Below are positions 54,754-63,464 of a stretch of 64,000 nucleotides of DNA, piece after piece. Position 1 is the first letter of the stretch. Every line of letters starts with the position of its first letter. The DNA comes from Mesorhizobium sp. GbtcB19 (GTDB lineage Bacteria > Pseudomonadota > Alphaproteobacteria > Rhizobiales > Rhizobiaceae), in NCBI RefSeq assembly GCF_019091085.1, contig NZ_JAGXJY010000002.1, positions 97,683-161,682 on the forward strand, in the 5' to 3' direction. The notes under the pieces were generated by a model. That model was not told the DNA's origin. It saw only the letters and a program-made list of their open reading frames with translations, and did not search any database. A program made the position numbers and the translations under genes.

Positions 54754-55827
54754 ATGAAGCGTCCTCCCAAGGCTCCCTCCGTCACCGTCAGCGACGTCGC
54801 CCGCCTAGCCAAGGTTTCAAAGGCGACGGCTGCGCGCGTGCTGGGCGGCTACGGCACCGTGAGCGAGACAGTCCGCGCGGCTGTGCTGAAAGCCGCGAGG
54901 GCGCTCGACTACCGGCCGAACGAACTGGCGCGCAGTATGACGACCGGGCGCTCCGGCAGCATCGGCGTGGTCGTCGGCGATATCGAGAACCCGTTCTTCT
55001 CGCTTGCCGTGCGCGGCATAAGTGACGTCGCGCGCCTGTCCGGCATCAACGTGATCCTCGCCAATTCGGGCGAGGACGTCGAAGCGGAAAAGAATGCGAT
55101 CCGCGTCCTCCTGGCCAAGCAGGTCGACGGCCTGATCGTGACGCCGGCCCAGTCCGGTGAGATCGCGCATCTCAAGGAGATCGCTTGCCCGCTGGCGCTG
55201 CTCGACCGCGCCCTGCCGGAGCTGGCCGTCGACACGGTCACGGTCGACGACCGCAATGCCGCGTTGCGGGCCACGCGTATCCTGACCCAGGCTGGGCATC
55301 GAAGGATCGCCTATGTCACCGCGGCGGTGTTGTCGGGAGACTTTCGCGGCGCGGCGTCCAGGATCAACACCTCGACGGTGCGCGAGCGCATTCTCGGCTT
55401 TATCGAAGCCTGCCGCGAAGCGGGCATGGAAGGAGCGGAGCGCAACATCCATTTCGGCAGCGGGCGATCGGAGAGCGCACACAATCTGATGCAGCGCCTG
55501 CTCAAGAGCGCGGACCGGCCGACGGCGATCTTGGCGTCCGACAGCGTCGTGGCGCTGGATCTGTTCAAGGCGATCCGCGAATGCGGCCTCAGCATTCCGC
55601 GCGACATGTCGCTGATCACCTTCCACGATGCCGACTGGACGAGCGTGACGACGCCGCCCATCACCGTCATCGACCAGCCGGTCTATGCGCTGGGCAAATC
55701 GGTGGCGGAGCTGTTGATACGCCGCCTGAAAGGCGACGACCGGCCGCCCGAGCGGATCGTGCTGCCGACGACGATCATCGAGCGGATGTCGGTCGGTCAG
55801 TCGCCGCAAGGCTCCAAGCGGCCCTGA
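54754..55827 (+). CDS. LacI-family transcriptional regulator
   Basis: A 357-residue LacI/GalR protein. The helix-turn-helix and hinge helix are in V-S-D-V-A-R-L-A-K-V-S-K-A-T and 'ALDYRPNELARSM', followed by a periplasmic-binding-protein-like effector domain ('IGVVVGDIENPFFSLAVRGI'). The start is uncertain: ATG 54754 comes directly after AAGGA, which is very close, and TTG 54733 is an alternative. It is divergent from an amino-acid transport operon, with two identical palindromes between, so it probably represses that operon and itself. LacI-type control of amino-acid uptake is less usual than of sugar uptake. Confidence 0.92.
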   Translation: MKRPPKAPSVTVSDVARLAKVSKATAARVLGGYGTVSETVRAAVLKAARALDYRPNELARSMTTGRSGSIGVVVGDIENPFFSLAVRGISDVARLSGINVILANSGEDVEAEKNAIRVLLAKQVDGLIVTPAQSGEIAHLKEIACPLALLDRALPELAVDTVTVDDRNAALRATRILTQAGHRRIAYVTAAVLSGDFRGAASRINTSTVRERILGFIEACREAGMEGAERNIHFGSGRSESAHNLMQRLLKSADRPTAILASDSVVALDLFKAIRECGLSIPRDMSLITFHDADWTSVTTPPITVIDQPVYALGKSVAELLIRRLKGDDRPPERIVLPTTIIERMSVGQSPQGSKRP

Positions 55828-55900
55828 TGATCGCGGCAAGATCGGCAAACGGCCGGCGCGGCCGAACTGAGCCACGCCGGCCGTTTCAGCCCCGGGAGGA

Positions 55901-57541
55901 TCAGCTCTCCAGCCACACTTTCTCGAAATGCTGCTCGAGCGACTGGTGCTGTTCGCAGCCCTGCACGCCCTTGCGATAGGTGCGGTAGACCGAGCGCCAG
56001 TAGGGCTGGATGATGATACCGGAATCGCGCAGGTTGGTCTCGATCTTGGCCATGATCTCCTTGCGCTGGCTGGCGTCGGGCGTGGCAAGCGCCTTGTCGA
56101 GAAGTTCGTCGAACTCCTTGTTCGCATAGGCGCTTTCGTTCCACGCCGCGCCCGATTTGTAGGCTAAGGCCAGCACCTGCACGCCGAGCGGGCGACCGAG
56201 CCATTCGGTGCAGGAATAGGGGAACTTGCTCCAGTCGTTCCAGAAGGTCGCGGCCGGCAGCACCGTGCGCTTGATCTTGAAGCCCGCCTCGCGGATCTGC
56301 GCCGCGATGGCGTCGGCGGTGGTCTTTTGCCATTCGATATCGACCGAGATCAGCTCATATTCGTGGTCGGCCTTGCCGGCTTCCGCGATCAGCTTCTTGG
56401 CCTGTTCGACATCGCGCTTGGCCGGGCCGATATCGGCGAATTCCGGATGCATCGGGCCGACATGGTGGTTGTCGGCGGGTTTTCCGCGACCATCGAGTCC
56501 GAGCTTCAGCACCGCTGCATTGTCGACGGCAAGCTGGGCGGCGCGGCGCACCTTGACGTCGTCATAGGGCGCATTGCCGACATTGAAGCGCGCGACGATG
56601 GTCGAGCCGGTGGCGATCTCGGAGTTCTGCAGGCCCATCTTGTCGGTCTGCGACACGGCGTCCGACGCGGTCTCGTGGTCGGTATCGATCTCGCCGGATT
56701 CGAAGGCCGACAGCATGGCGTTGGGGTCGGAGCCGTAGTCGACCCATTTGATGCCGTCGAGATAGAACTCGCCCTTCCACCAGGGCTTGTCCTTGCGCTT
56801 CACCTCGGCACCGGTCTCGGCGTCCCAGCTCACCAACTCGCACGGGCCGGTGGTGATGGCCAGCGCCTTCTTCGGGTCGCCGTCACCCTCATAGGAGCGG
56901 TGCATGATCAGCGCCGGATAGTCGGCCATGCCGGCAATCAGCGAGATGTCGGGCTTGGGCAGGTTGAGCTTGACGGTATAGTCGTCGACTTTCTGGATGC
57001 CGCCATCGACCGGCTTCTTGGTGTCGGCATTGACCAGCGCGCCCATGCGCGCGGCAACCGAATTGCCGGCGACCGAGGCATCGCACCAGCGGTTGAGGTT
57101 GTGCATCACGTCGTCGGCATTGAAAGTGTCGCCATTCGACCAGGTGATGCCCTTGCGCACATGCAGCGTGATCGTCCTGGCGTCGTCGCTGGTCTCCCAG
57201 CTTTCCAGCAACCACGGCTCGAACGAGAAGTCGGTCTTCCAGCGCACCAGATATTCGTTGCAGTGGCGCGCGACATTCGACATCTCGACGCCGTCGAAAG
57301 TGCGCGGGTCTTTAAAACCCTTGACGTTCATGGCGACGCGCAGCACGCCGCCCTTTTTCGGTTCGGCGGCGCGGGCGGGCGAGGGGACGATCCCGCCCAG
57401 CGCCATCGCGCCGGCGGCACTGACGCCGAGGCCGGCCATTAGCGCCAGATATTCGCGCCGGCTGATCGCGCCCGCCTTGAAATCGTCGGCGGTCGGCTTG
57501 GCCCGCGGGTGCAGTTTTCTGTCGGTCAGCATGAATTTCAT
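55901..57541 (-). CDS. Tat-exported oligopeptide-type ABC substrate-binding protein
   Basis: A 546-residue family 5 solute-binding protein. The N-terminus has a twin-arginine motif (I-S-R-R-E-Y-L, Arg28-29), a hydrophobic stretch and a cleavage-like S-P-A-R-A-A near 55-60, so it is probably exported folded. The core '[23 protein letters not shown]' and '[16 protein letters not shown]' are typical of peptide/opine/nickel-type binding proteins. No permease or ATPase gene lies next to it, so its partners are elsewhere or were lost. Substrate unknown. Confidence 0.93.
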   Translation of the reverse strand: MKFMLTDRKLHPRAKPTADDFKAGAISRREYLALMAGLGVSAAGAMALGGIVPSPARAAEPKKGGVLRVAMNVKGFKDPRTFDGVEMSNVARHCNEYLVRWKTDFSFEPWLLESWETSDDARTITLHVRKGITWSNGDTFNADDVMHNLNRWCDASVAGNSVAARMGALVNADTKKPVDGGIQKVDDYTVKLNLPKPDISLIAGMADYPALIMHRSYEGDGDPKKALAITTGPCELVSWDAETGAEVKRKDKPWWKGEFYLDGIKWVDYGSDPNAMLSAFESGEIDTDHETASDAVSQTDKMGLQNSEIATGSTIVARFNVGNAPYDDVKVRRAAQLAVDNAAVLKLGLDGRGKPADNHHVGPMHPEFADIGPAKRDVEQAKKLIAEAGKADHEYELISVDIEWQKTTADAIAAQIREAGFKIKRTVLPAATFWNDWSKFPYSCTEWLGRPLGVQVLALAYKSGAAWNESAYANKEFDELLDKALATPDASQRKEIMAKIETNLRDSGIIIQPYWRSVYRTYRKGVQGCEQHQSLEQHFEKVWLES

Positions 57542-57700
57542 CGTCGTTCCCTCTGTTGTTGGGCGCCCCGGGATCGCCAGGCGCGGGGGCGGATGCGACC
57601 GCCGGGACGCCGTTGCCTGCCGAGCAATGATAGGTCTGCTTTCCGCGGCGAAATGTTTGGTTTTCCGCAGTTCTTGTGCGCTGTTCCGCAGGACGTTGAA

Positions 57701-57892
57701 GCTGCCAATCTCCCCCCTTGTGGGGGAGATGCCCGGCAGGGCAGAGGGGGGGGCGCTGTCCCGCCGACGTCTCAGCCGATTGAAACCATGTTGCAGATAG
57801 TTCGGAAGGCTAGGAAGCCGAAGGGTTGCGATCCTTCGCGCCCCCCTCTGGCCTGCCGGCCATCTCCCCCACGAGGGGGGAGATTAGCGCTG
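57701..57892. repeat. Inverted pair of family-B repeats, one copy inside a gene end
   Basis: The left member (57701-57760) reads GCTGCCAATCTCCCCCCTTG and the right (57834-57892) is its inverse, ending AGATTAGCGCTGC. The right member overlaps the 3' end of the alpha/beta hydrolase gene and codes for its last residues ([15 protein letters not shown]). Confidence 0.85.
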
Positions 57893-58853
57893 CATCGCTG
57901 GCGCCCAGTGCGCCGATATCCGCAATAATCCTCGCAAACGCCTCCGCCGCGCGCGGCACGGTCGGGCGGGCGCGCAGAAAGCTGTGCACCAGCCGCGGCT
58001 CCTCGCGCCACCAGGCGCAGCCACCTGTGGCCAGAATGCGGTCGCGGTAGGCTTCACCGTCCGACGACAGCGGATCGCATTCGGCAGTGACGATCACCGT
58101 GGGCGGCAGGCCGGAAAAGTCGCGATCCCTGAGCGGCGAGAACGTCGGGTCGTCCAAAACCTGACCCGGTGCCGAACGGACACGGCGGTAGAATTCGATA
58201 TCGGCGAGCGTCAGCAGCGGCGCCTCGGCATGCTCGATGTAGGAACGGCCGCCCTCGTCGCCGCCAAGACTGGGATAGATCAGCACTTGGCCAACGGCAG
58301 GCCGCGCATGCTGCCGCGTCGCTCGTGCCACCGCCGCGGCCAGATTCCCGCCGGCGCTTTCGCCGCAAAGCACGATCGGCAGCGTGCTTATCGCCGCGGC
58401 CCACTCGAACACGGCCAGCGCATCGTCGAACGAAGCGGGGTGCAGGTATTCCGGCGCCAGCCGGTAGTCGGCCGAGATCACCTCGAATCCGGTGCCGGCG
58501 CAGATTTCCGCGCAGATATCGTCATGGCTGTCGAGGTCGCCGAGCACAAAGCCGCCGCCGTGATAATAGACGACGATTGCCGCGGCCGCCTTGCCCACCA
58601 TGCGATAGCGACGGACCGGAATGGCCTGGGCAGCCGTCGCGACGACGCCATCGCTGGTGGTCACACCCGCCGGGCGGCCTTGGTGGAATGCCACGCACAT
58701 CCGATCATAAACCGCGCGCTGCTCCGCGATGGGCGCGGCCACGATCTCCGGCGGGTACCAGCTGTTGACCTTGTCGATATAGTCCCAGAGCTCCGGGTCG
58801 AGCCGGTCGGCATATTTGCCGCGCTCTGCCGGATCGGCTGGGTCGCTGTTCAT
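57810..58853 (-). CDS. Alpha/beta hydrolase (HSL family) with a repeat-encoded tail
   Basis: A 347-residue carboxylesterase of the hormone-sensitive lipase family. It has the oxyanion motif H-G-G-G-F, the nucleophile elbow G-E-S-A-G-G, the acid in A-E-C-D-P-L and the base in L-V-H-S-F. The last 26 or so residues are coded by a family-B intergenic repeat in reverse orientation and are not part of the fold, so the natural stop was probably lost when the repeat was inserted. ATG 58853 lies 5 bases after the isochorismatase gene, so the two are coupled. Substrate unknown. Confidence 0.9.
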   Translation of the reverse strand: MNSDPADPAERGKYADRLDPELWDYIDKVNSWYPPEIVAAPIAEQRAVYDRMCVAFHQGRPAGVTTSDGVVATAAQAIPVRRYRMVGKAAAAIVVYYHGGGFVLGDLDSHDDICAEICAGTGFEVISADYRLAPEYLHPASFDDALAVFEWAAAISTLPIVLCGESAGGNLAAAVARATRQHARPAVGQVLIYPSLGGDEGGRSYIEHAEAPLLTLADIEFYRRVRSAPGQVLDDPTFSPLRDRDFSGLPPTVIVTAECDPLSSDGEAYRDRILATGGCAWWREEPRLVHSFLRARPTVPRAAEAFARIIADIGALGASDAALISPLVGEMAGRPEGGAKDRNPSAS

Positions 58854-58858
58854 CGCCG

Positions 58859-59536
58859 TCAGAGCTCTGCGTAAAGCCGCGCCGCGTTCTCGAAGGTGAA
58901 GCGCAGCGGCACGGAGCCCTCGACCTGCCACACATTGACCGTGTCGCCGGCCATCAGCCGGCAGGCGTCGAGCGTGTTGGTGACGGCGCCGCCATAGAGC
59001 CGGTTGGCGAGGTTGAGGATGCCGGTCTGGTGCATGGCGGCGCTCGCGCTGCCGCAGGCGTCCTTGACCAGCAGCACGCGAAACCCAAGCGCCACCGCGT
59101 CCTTCACGGTGGCGTCGATGCAGGCCTCGGTCCACACCCCGGCGATCACCAGCCATTCGATGCCGGACGCCTTGAGTTTTTGGGCAAAATCGTTCTTGCC
59201 GAAGGCGCTCGCTTCCTGCTTGACCAGCGTGGCTTCTCCGTTCTGCGGCGCCACTTCATGGCAGATCGCCGTCAGCGGATCGTCCTTGTCGGAAAAGGCC
59301 GACTTGCCGCTATCGTCCACAGGGTGGAACGGCCGCGCCTCGGCGAGATCGACGATATAGGCCCAGTGATGGAGCGGCACGAAATTGCGCCGCGCCGCCT
59401 CCTGCAGCCGCTGGACGTTGGCGAGGATGTCGGCAAACCCCTCGACCAGATAGCGTCTGTCCTTGCGATGTTCCTCCTGGAGATCGATGAACACCGCGGC
59501 CACCGTGCCGCGCCGGATGGAAATTGGATTCTTCAT
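58859..59536 (-). CDS. Isochorismatase-family cysteine hydrolase
   Basis: A 225-residue hydrolase of the isochorismatase/nicotinamidase superfamily. The catalytic triad is visible as Asp18 (F-I-D-L-Q), Lys106 (T-L-V-K-Q-E) and Cys139 (W-T-E-A-C-I-D-A-T). A cis-peptide-like 'GVWTEAC' precedes the cysteine. The superfamily hydrolyses amides and ureido compounds (nicotinamide, N-carbamoylsarcosine, biuret, isochorismate), and the substrate here is not clear. ATG 59536 is used. It lies upstream of the esterase gene (5-base gap) and downstream of the M24 gene. Confidence 0.9.
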   Translation of the reverse strand: MKNPISIRRGTVAAVFIDLQEEHRKDRRYLVEGFADILANVQRLQEAARRNFVPLHHWAYIVDLAEARPFHPVDDSGKSAFSDKDDPLTAICHEVAPQNGEATLVKQEASAFGKNDFAQKLKASGIEWLVIAGVWTEACIDATVKDAVALGFRVLLVKDACGSASAAMHQTGILNLANRLYGGAVTNTLDACRLMAGDTVNVWQVEGSVPLRFTFENAARLYAEL

Positions 59537-59625
59537 GCTGATGCGCCTGTGCTTGTGGCCGCCAACGCTGCTCCGTTCAGCGAATTGGCGCAAACGGTGG
59601 TGATTGGCCGGTGCCTCCCCAGCTT

Positions 59626-59806
59626 CGTCATCCACGGGCGAAGCAGGAGCGCAGCGACGCGGCGCAGACCCGAGGATCCATGCCGTGACGTTGGCCAAGT
59701 AACATAGCGGAGCAGAATTTGCACCGTTGCGGCACTTGGGAGTCCCGGCATGGATCCTAGGGTCTGCGCCGCGTCGCTGCGCTCCTTGCTTCGGCCTAGG
59801 ATGACG
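59626..59806. repeat. Family-C intergenic repeat, inverted pair
   Basis: Left arm starts CGTCATCCACGGGCGAAGCA, with GCGCAGACCCGAGGATCCAT inside. The right arm is ATGGATCCTAGGGTCTGCGC and ends CTTCGGCCTAGGATGACG. It is the second copy of the family seen at 37555-37754 and fills most of the 337-base gap between the isochorismatase and M24 genes; nothing else is visible there. Confidence 0.85.
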
Positions 59807-59873
59807 ATGGCGCAAGCGCTGCAGCTACTCACCAGGGTTTGCGATACACCCGAGCCAAGAGTGGATACCGCCA

Positions 59874-61178
59874 TCAAACCTGCGGCTCCAGGAATTCATC
59901 CTCATACGGAAACCGCGAGAGCAGCTCCGTCCCGGTCTCGGTAATGAGAATCTCGTCCTCCAGTTTGACGCCTTCGCGGCCGCCTTTCTCGCCGATATAG
60001 CTTTCGACGCTGACCACCATGCCCGGCACGATGACGCCGTCGCGGCCATAGGTCTCGTAGTCCATCGCATGCGCGATGAAAGGCGTCTCGCCATGCATGC
60101 CGACGCCGTGCATGACCGACGTGTAGCGCTGATCGACGAAGCGGTCGGGGATTTTCCAGGCTTTCTCGGCGATCTCGCGGAAGGCCATGCCGGGCTTCAC
60201 GATACCGATATTGTGCTGCACCTGGTCATGCGCCATCCGGTAGAGCGACTTCTGGTAAGGCGTCGGCTTGCCCGGGCCGCACCGGAAGGTGCGCGAGAAG
60301 TCGGAATAATAGCCGTAGCAACCGATCGTGTCGGTATCGAGCGCCAGCAATTCGCCCGGCCGGATTTTGCGGCCGCTCGCTTCGTTGAACCATGGATTGG
60401 TGCGCTGACCCGAGGTGAGCAGGCGGGTCTCGATGAACTCGCCACCCTGGCGGATGACCTCGCCATACATGATGGCGAAAAGCTCGTTCTCGGAAACGCC
60501 GGGCTTGATCGCCTCGCGCACCGCCGCCACCGCGGCTTCGGCGCCCGCCATCGATGCCAGCAGGCATTTCACTTCCTCGGGCGTCTTCACTGCGCGCACG
60601 GCCAGGATCTCGCCCTGGCAGTCCTTCACCTCGCAGCCGCGCTTTTCCAGCGCCAGCGCCTGCAGATGGCTGCAGCGGTCGAGCCCGAGCTTCATCGAGC
60701 CGCCGCCATGCTTCTTGAGCAACTCGGCGATCTCGTCGGCGAAAGGCCCGGCGGTCTCGTCGTCACGGCCCGACACCGAGGACCAGACCAGCTTCGAAGG
60801 CCGCGCCTCGTCGATCGTGTCGAGCACCATCGAGACATGGTAGCTCTGCGGATATTCGAACAGCACGATCGGCCCGTCGGGCGGGATGAAGAAATAGCGG
60901 GTCGAATTGCGCAGGAAATAGCCGAACATGTTGCGCGAGCCGGTGGCGTAGCGCTGGTTGTAGGGATCGAACAAAACAATGCCGCCATAGCCCGCCTCGC
61001 GCATCCAGGCGCGAAGCTTTGCCAGCCGCCCCTTGCGCAGCGCATCGGCATCGATGAAGGACGGCTCGGTGTCCGATAGCCACATGCCGCCCGCTGGGTC
61101 GGCCGCGGCCGGGTGGCGCATGCGGTCCTTGAAGTCCACATCCTCGGTGCTGTCGGGGTCGAATACGACGATGCTCAT
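59874..61178 (-). CDS. M24-family protein of the DddP-like group
   Basis: A 434-residue protein with an N-terminal creatinase-like domain and a C-terminal pita-bread M24 domain. The two-metal ligands are Asp281, Asp283, Asp293, His357, Glu392 and Glu407. Their spacing is identical to that I recall for the DMSP lyase DddP (Asp295 to Glu421), and flanking segments such as 'RQGGEFIETRLLTSGQRTNPWF' resemble it. However, the position of the DddP catalytic Asp377 is Gly363 here (H-G-V-G-M-H-G-E-T-P). It is therefore related to DddP, but DMSP lyase activity is doubtful; Xaa-Pro peptidase or creatinase-like hydrolysis is possible. Confidence 0.87.
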   Translation of the reverse strand: MSIVVFDPDSTEDVDFKDRMRHPAAADPAGGMWLSDTEPSFIDADALRKGRLAKLRAWMREAGYGGIVLFDPYNQRYATGSRNMFGYFLRNSTRYFFIPPDGPIVLFEYPQSYHVSMVLDTIDEARPSKLVWSSVSGRDDETAGPFADEIAELLKKHGGGSMKLGLDRCSHLQALALEKRGCEVKDCQGEILAVRAVKTPEEVKCLLASMAGAEAAVAAVREAIKPGVSENELFAIMYGEVIRQGGEFIETRLLTSGQRTNPWFNEASGRKIRPGELLALDTDTIGCYGYYSDFSRTFRCGPGKPTPYQKSLYRMAHDQVQHNIGIVKPGMAFREIAEKAWKIPDRFVDQRYTSVMHGVGMHGETPFIAHAMDYETYGRDGVIVPGMVVSVESYIGEKGGREGVKLEDEILITETGTELLSRFPYEDEFLEPQV

Positions 61179-61294
61179 GGGAAGTCTCCTGTTGGGGAGA
61201 CCATAGCCGGGCGGGGCGTTGAGCTTGTGCGGAATCCCGCGATTGTTGTGCCAGATGCCGCAGGAGTGCTGGGCGAGAAACGGTAGGCGCCGCG

Positions 61295-61471
61295 TTCCTT
61301 CGCGCCCCCCTCTGTCCTGCCGGACATCTCCCCCACGAGGGGGGAGATTGGCAGCTTCGGCGCCGGCTGTCCCTTTCAACGTTGGAGATTGGCGAAAGCC
61401 GGAGCGACATCTGATCTCCCCCCAAGTGGGGGATGTCCGGCAGGACAGAGGGGGGCGCTGTCCCACCTGCG
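61295..61471. repeat. Inverted pair of family-B intergenic repeats
   Basis: Left copy CGCGCCCCCCTCTGTCCTGC through ACGAGGGGGGAGATTGGCAG, right copy the inverse, ending GATGTCCGGCAGGACAGAGG. It occupies most of the 316-base gap between the M24 gene and the AraC regulator, and no gene is visible in that gap. Confidence 0.85.
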
Positions 61472-61494
61472 TCTCATCGCGCAGCGCGCACCAC

Positions 61495-62472
61495 CTAATG
61501 CCTCCTCATCGCCTTAGGCGCATGCCCATGCTCCTCGCGAAAGGCCCTTGCAAAACTCGACATCGAGGCAAACCCGCACGCCAGTGCCACGTCGCGCACC
61601 ATCAGCGTCGAATGCGCGAGCAGGTCGGCGGCGCGCTTCAGCCGGAGCCGCCGGTAATAGCCGTTGGGCGAGATATCGAGTTCGGCGCGGAAATTGCGCT
61701 CCAGCTTGTCGGGGGACACGCCAAGCCTTGTCGCAAGCTCGGCCATGCCGAGCCGCTCCTCGACAGCGTCCTCCATAATGGCGATGGCCGACAGCACCAG
61801 CTCGTTCTGCACGCCCGTGCGCAGCCTGAGCGGCATCAGCTTGCGATCGACGCTAGAGCGCAGCGGGGAGTGGACGAACCATTCCGCGACACCCGCCGCG
61901 ATCTCGGCGCCATAGTCGCGCGTGATGATCTCCAGCATCATGTCGAGGCTGCCGACACCGCCGGCCGACGTGAAGCGCTTGCGGTCGATGACGAAGAGGT
62001 CGCGCCGGAGCTCGATGTCCGGAAAGGCCTCGGTGAAGGCGGCCTGGCTGGTCCAGTGCAAGGTGCAGGCATGGCCGTCGAGCAGGCCGGCGCGGGCCAG
62101 GAAGAACGCGGCATCCGCCACCGCGCCGATATGCGCGCCGCCGCGCAGGCTTTTGCGGATCCAGCTCATCGCCTCGTCGGCGACGACATGGTCGGCATCG
62201 CCGCCGGAGCACACCACGATGCGATCGACCTTCGGCGCGTCGACAGCTGAGAAACCCGGCTGGATGACGACACCGTTGGACGCCTCGACCGTGCCTCGAT
62301 CGGCGCCGACAATCACCCAACGATAGCATTCGCGCCCGGCAAGCACGTTGGCGGCGCGCAGCGGCTCGATGACGGACGAAAACGCCATCATCGGAAAGCC
62401 CGGAAAGACCAGCACGGCGAAAGTGAGGGGAGATGCGGTGGGCTTCGACCCGCCATGCGAAGGGACACTCAT
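61495..62472 (-). CDS. GlxA-family AraC-type transcriptional regulator
   Basis: A 325-residue regulator with an N-terminal DJ-1/PfpI-like (glutamine-amidotransferase-like) domain of about 190 residues and a C-terminal AraC DNA-binding domain with two helix-turn-helix motifs ('MAELATRLGVSPDKLERNF' and 'VRDVALACGFASMSSFARAF'). This architecture is shared by regulators of glycine betaine, carnitine and related quaternary-amine catabolism. The same-strand M24 gene starts about 320 bases downstream, so it may control that cluster. ATG 62472 is used. Confidence 0.92.
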   Translation of the reverse strand: MSVPSHGGSKPTASPLTFAVLVFPGFPMMAFSSVIEPLRAANVLAGRECYRWVIVGADRGTVEASNGVVIQPGFSAVDAPKVDRIVVCSGGDADHVVADEAMSWIRKSLRGGAHIGAVADAAFFLARAGLLDGHACTLHWTSQAAFTEAFPDIELRRDLFVIDRKRFTSAGGVGSLDMMLEIITRDYGAEIAAGVAEWFVHSPLRSSVDRKLMPLRLRTGVQNELVLSAIAIMEDAVEERLGMAELATRLGVSPDKLERNFRAELDISPNGYYRRLRLKRAADLLAHSTLMVRDVALACGFASMSSFARAFREEHGHAPKAMRRH

Positions 62473-62522
62473 GGGGTCAATATCTCGGGCAAGACGGTCA
62501 CAATCCGCACAGGGCAGTTTTC

Positions 62523-62551
62523 TTGACTTGTACGTCCTTGTGACGTACATA
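62523..62551 (+). promoter_or_regulatory. Promoter and operator of the DUF1778-GNAT toxin-antitoxin pair
   Basis: A perfect inverted repeat TGTACGTC-N5-GACGTACA (62529-62549) lies between a -35 TTGACT (62523-62528) and a -10-like TACATA (62546-62551) at 17-base spacing. The repressor complex would therefore block RNA polymerase directly. The antitoxin start is 26 bases downstream. Confidence 0.83.
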
Positions 62552-62576
62552 GCGCGGATAAAGGAGAGCAGAAAAC

Positions 62577-62885
62577 ATGGAAAGTTTCCATGATGAAATT
62601 CGAGAGATCGAGGAGCGCAGCAGCGAGCGGATGAACTTCCGCACGAAACCGCGCATCAAGAAAGCCATTCAACAAGCTGCGGCTCTCGCCGGTGTCGACG
62701 ACTCGGTTTTCACCATGAATGCCGCTTACAAGGCAGCCATGGAAACGATCGAAGCTCACGAGCGCACCATGCTGCGGCCTGTCGATCATGCTGTTTTCTT
62801 TGCGGCGATCGACAATCCCCCGGAGCCGACGGCTCGGCTCCGCGCCTCGTTTGATCGATACGGCAAAACCGTCGTCTCCCGGTGA
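62577..62885 (+). CDS. DUF1778 antitoxin (TacA-like)
   Basis: A 102-residue antitoxin of the DUF1778 family. The N-terminal half holds a ribbon-helix-helix fold (R-M-N-F-R-T-K-P-R-I-K-K-A-I and a second helix A-L-A-G-V-D-D-S-V-F). The C-terminal half (M-L-R-P-V-D-H-A-V-F-F-A-A-I) wraps and blocks the acetyltransferase. A GGAGA-type site precedes the start, and the stop overlaps the toxin start as GTGA. It represses its own promoter with the toxin. Confidence 0.93.
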   Translation: MESFHDEIREIEERSSERMNFRTKPRIKKAIQQAAALAGVDDSVFTMNAAYKAAMETIEAHERTMLRPVDHAVFFAAIDNPPEPTARLRASFDRYGKTVVSR

Positions 62886-63430
62886 CTGCGAAGCCAAACC
62901 TCATAGAGCCGTTCGATCCTGAAAAGCACGATCGAACGGCTTTTTCCTGTGGCGTGGATCAGGTCGACAATTTCTTCAAAAGGACCGCCAACAAGCTATC
63001 CAAGGCCGACAATCTTCGTGTCTTCGTGATGCTCAGTCCAGCCCGGGATCTGATCGGCTTTTATGCTATCAATTCGCACTCGGTGGATTATAGCGAACTG
63101 CCGCACAAATATGCGAGGACCCGCCCCGGGCATGGAAGCATCCCCGCGGCCTATTTATCTATGATGGGCGTCGACCTGCGATTTGCGGGCAAGGGATATG
63201 GCGGCGATCTCTTGCTTGACGCGCTCGTGCGCATCGCAAGGGTCGCCGAGCAGATCGGTATTGCCGTCGTGATGTTGGACGTGTTGGACTGCGGCGATCC
63301 GGCCAAGGTAACGAGCAGAAAGAAGCTCTATGTCGATCATGGCTTTAGCGCGCTGCCATCGAATGAACTTAGACTGTTTCTGCCGGTCAGAACGGTTCTG
63401 GAACTAATGATGATGCACAGCAACCGGTAA
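62882..63430 (+). CDS. GNAT acetyltransferase toxin (TacT-like)
   Basis: A 182-residue GCN5-related acetyltransferase toxin predicted to acetylate the amino group of aminoacyl-tRNA and stop translation. The acetyl-CoA binding loop is D-L-R-F-A-G-K-G-Y-G (about 98-107) and a catalytic-type tyrosine occurs in K-L-Y-V-D-H-G-F (Tyr150), aligned with those in TacT and AtaT. The N-terminus 'PFDPEKHDRTAFSCGVDQVDNFF' is diagnostic. It starts at GTG 62882, coupled to the antitoxin. The amino-acid specificity for tRNA is unknown. Confidence 0.93.
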   Translation: MTAKPNLIEPFDPEKHDRTAFSCGVDQVDNFFKRTANKLSKADNLRVFVMLSPARDLIGFYAINSHSVDYSELPHKYARTRPGHGSIPAAYLSMMGVDLRFAGKGYGGDLLLDALVRIARVAEQIGIAVVMLDVLDCGDPAKVTSRKKLYVDHGFSALPSNELRLFLPVRTVLELMMMHSNR

Positions 63431-63464
63431 GCCAGATTATCCGGCTTGCAACGGAGACGACAAA

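Noticed and set aside
59874-61178. Direct annotation as the DMSP lyase DddP
   Set aside because: The catalytic Asp of DddP is Gly363 here, so the name would overstate the evidence despite matching metal ligands.
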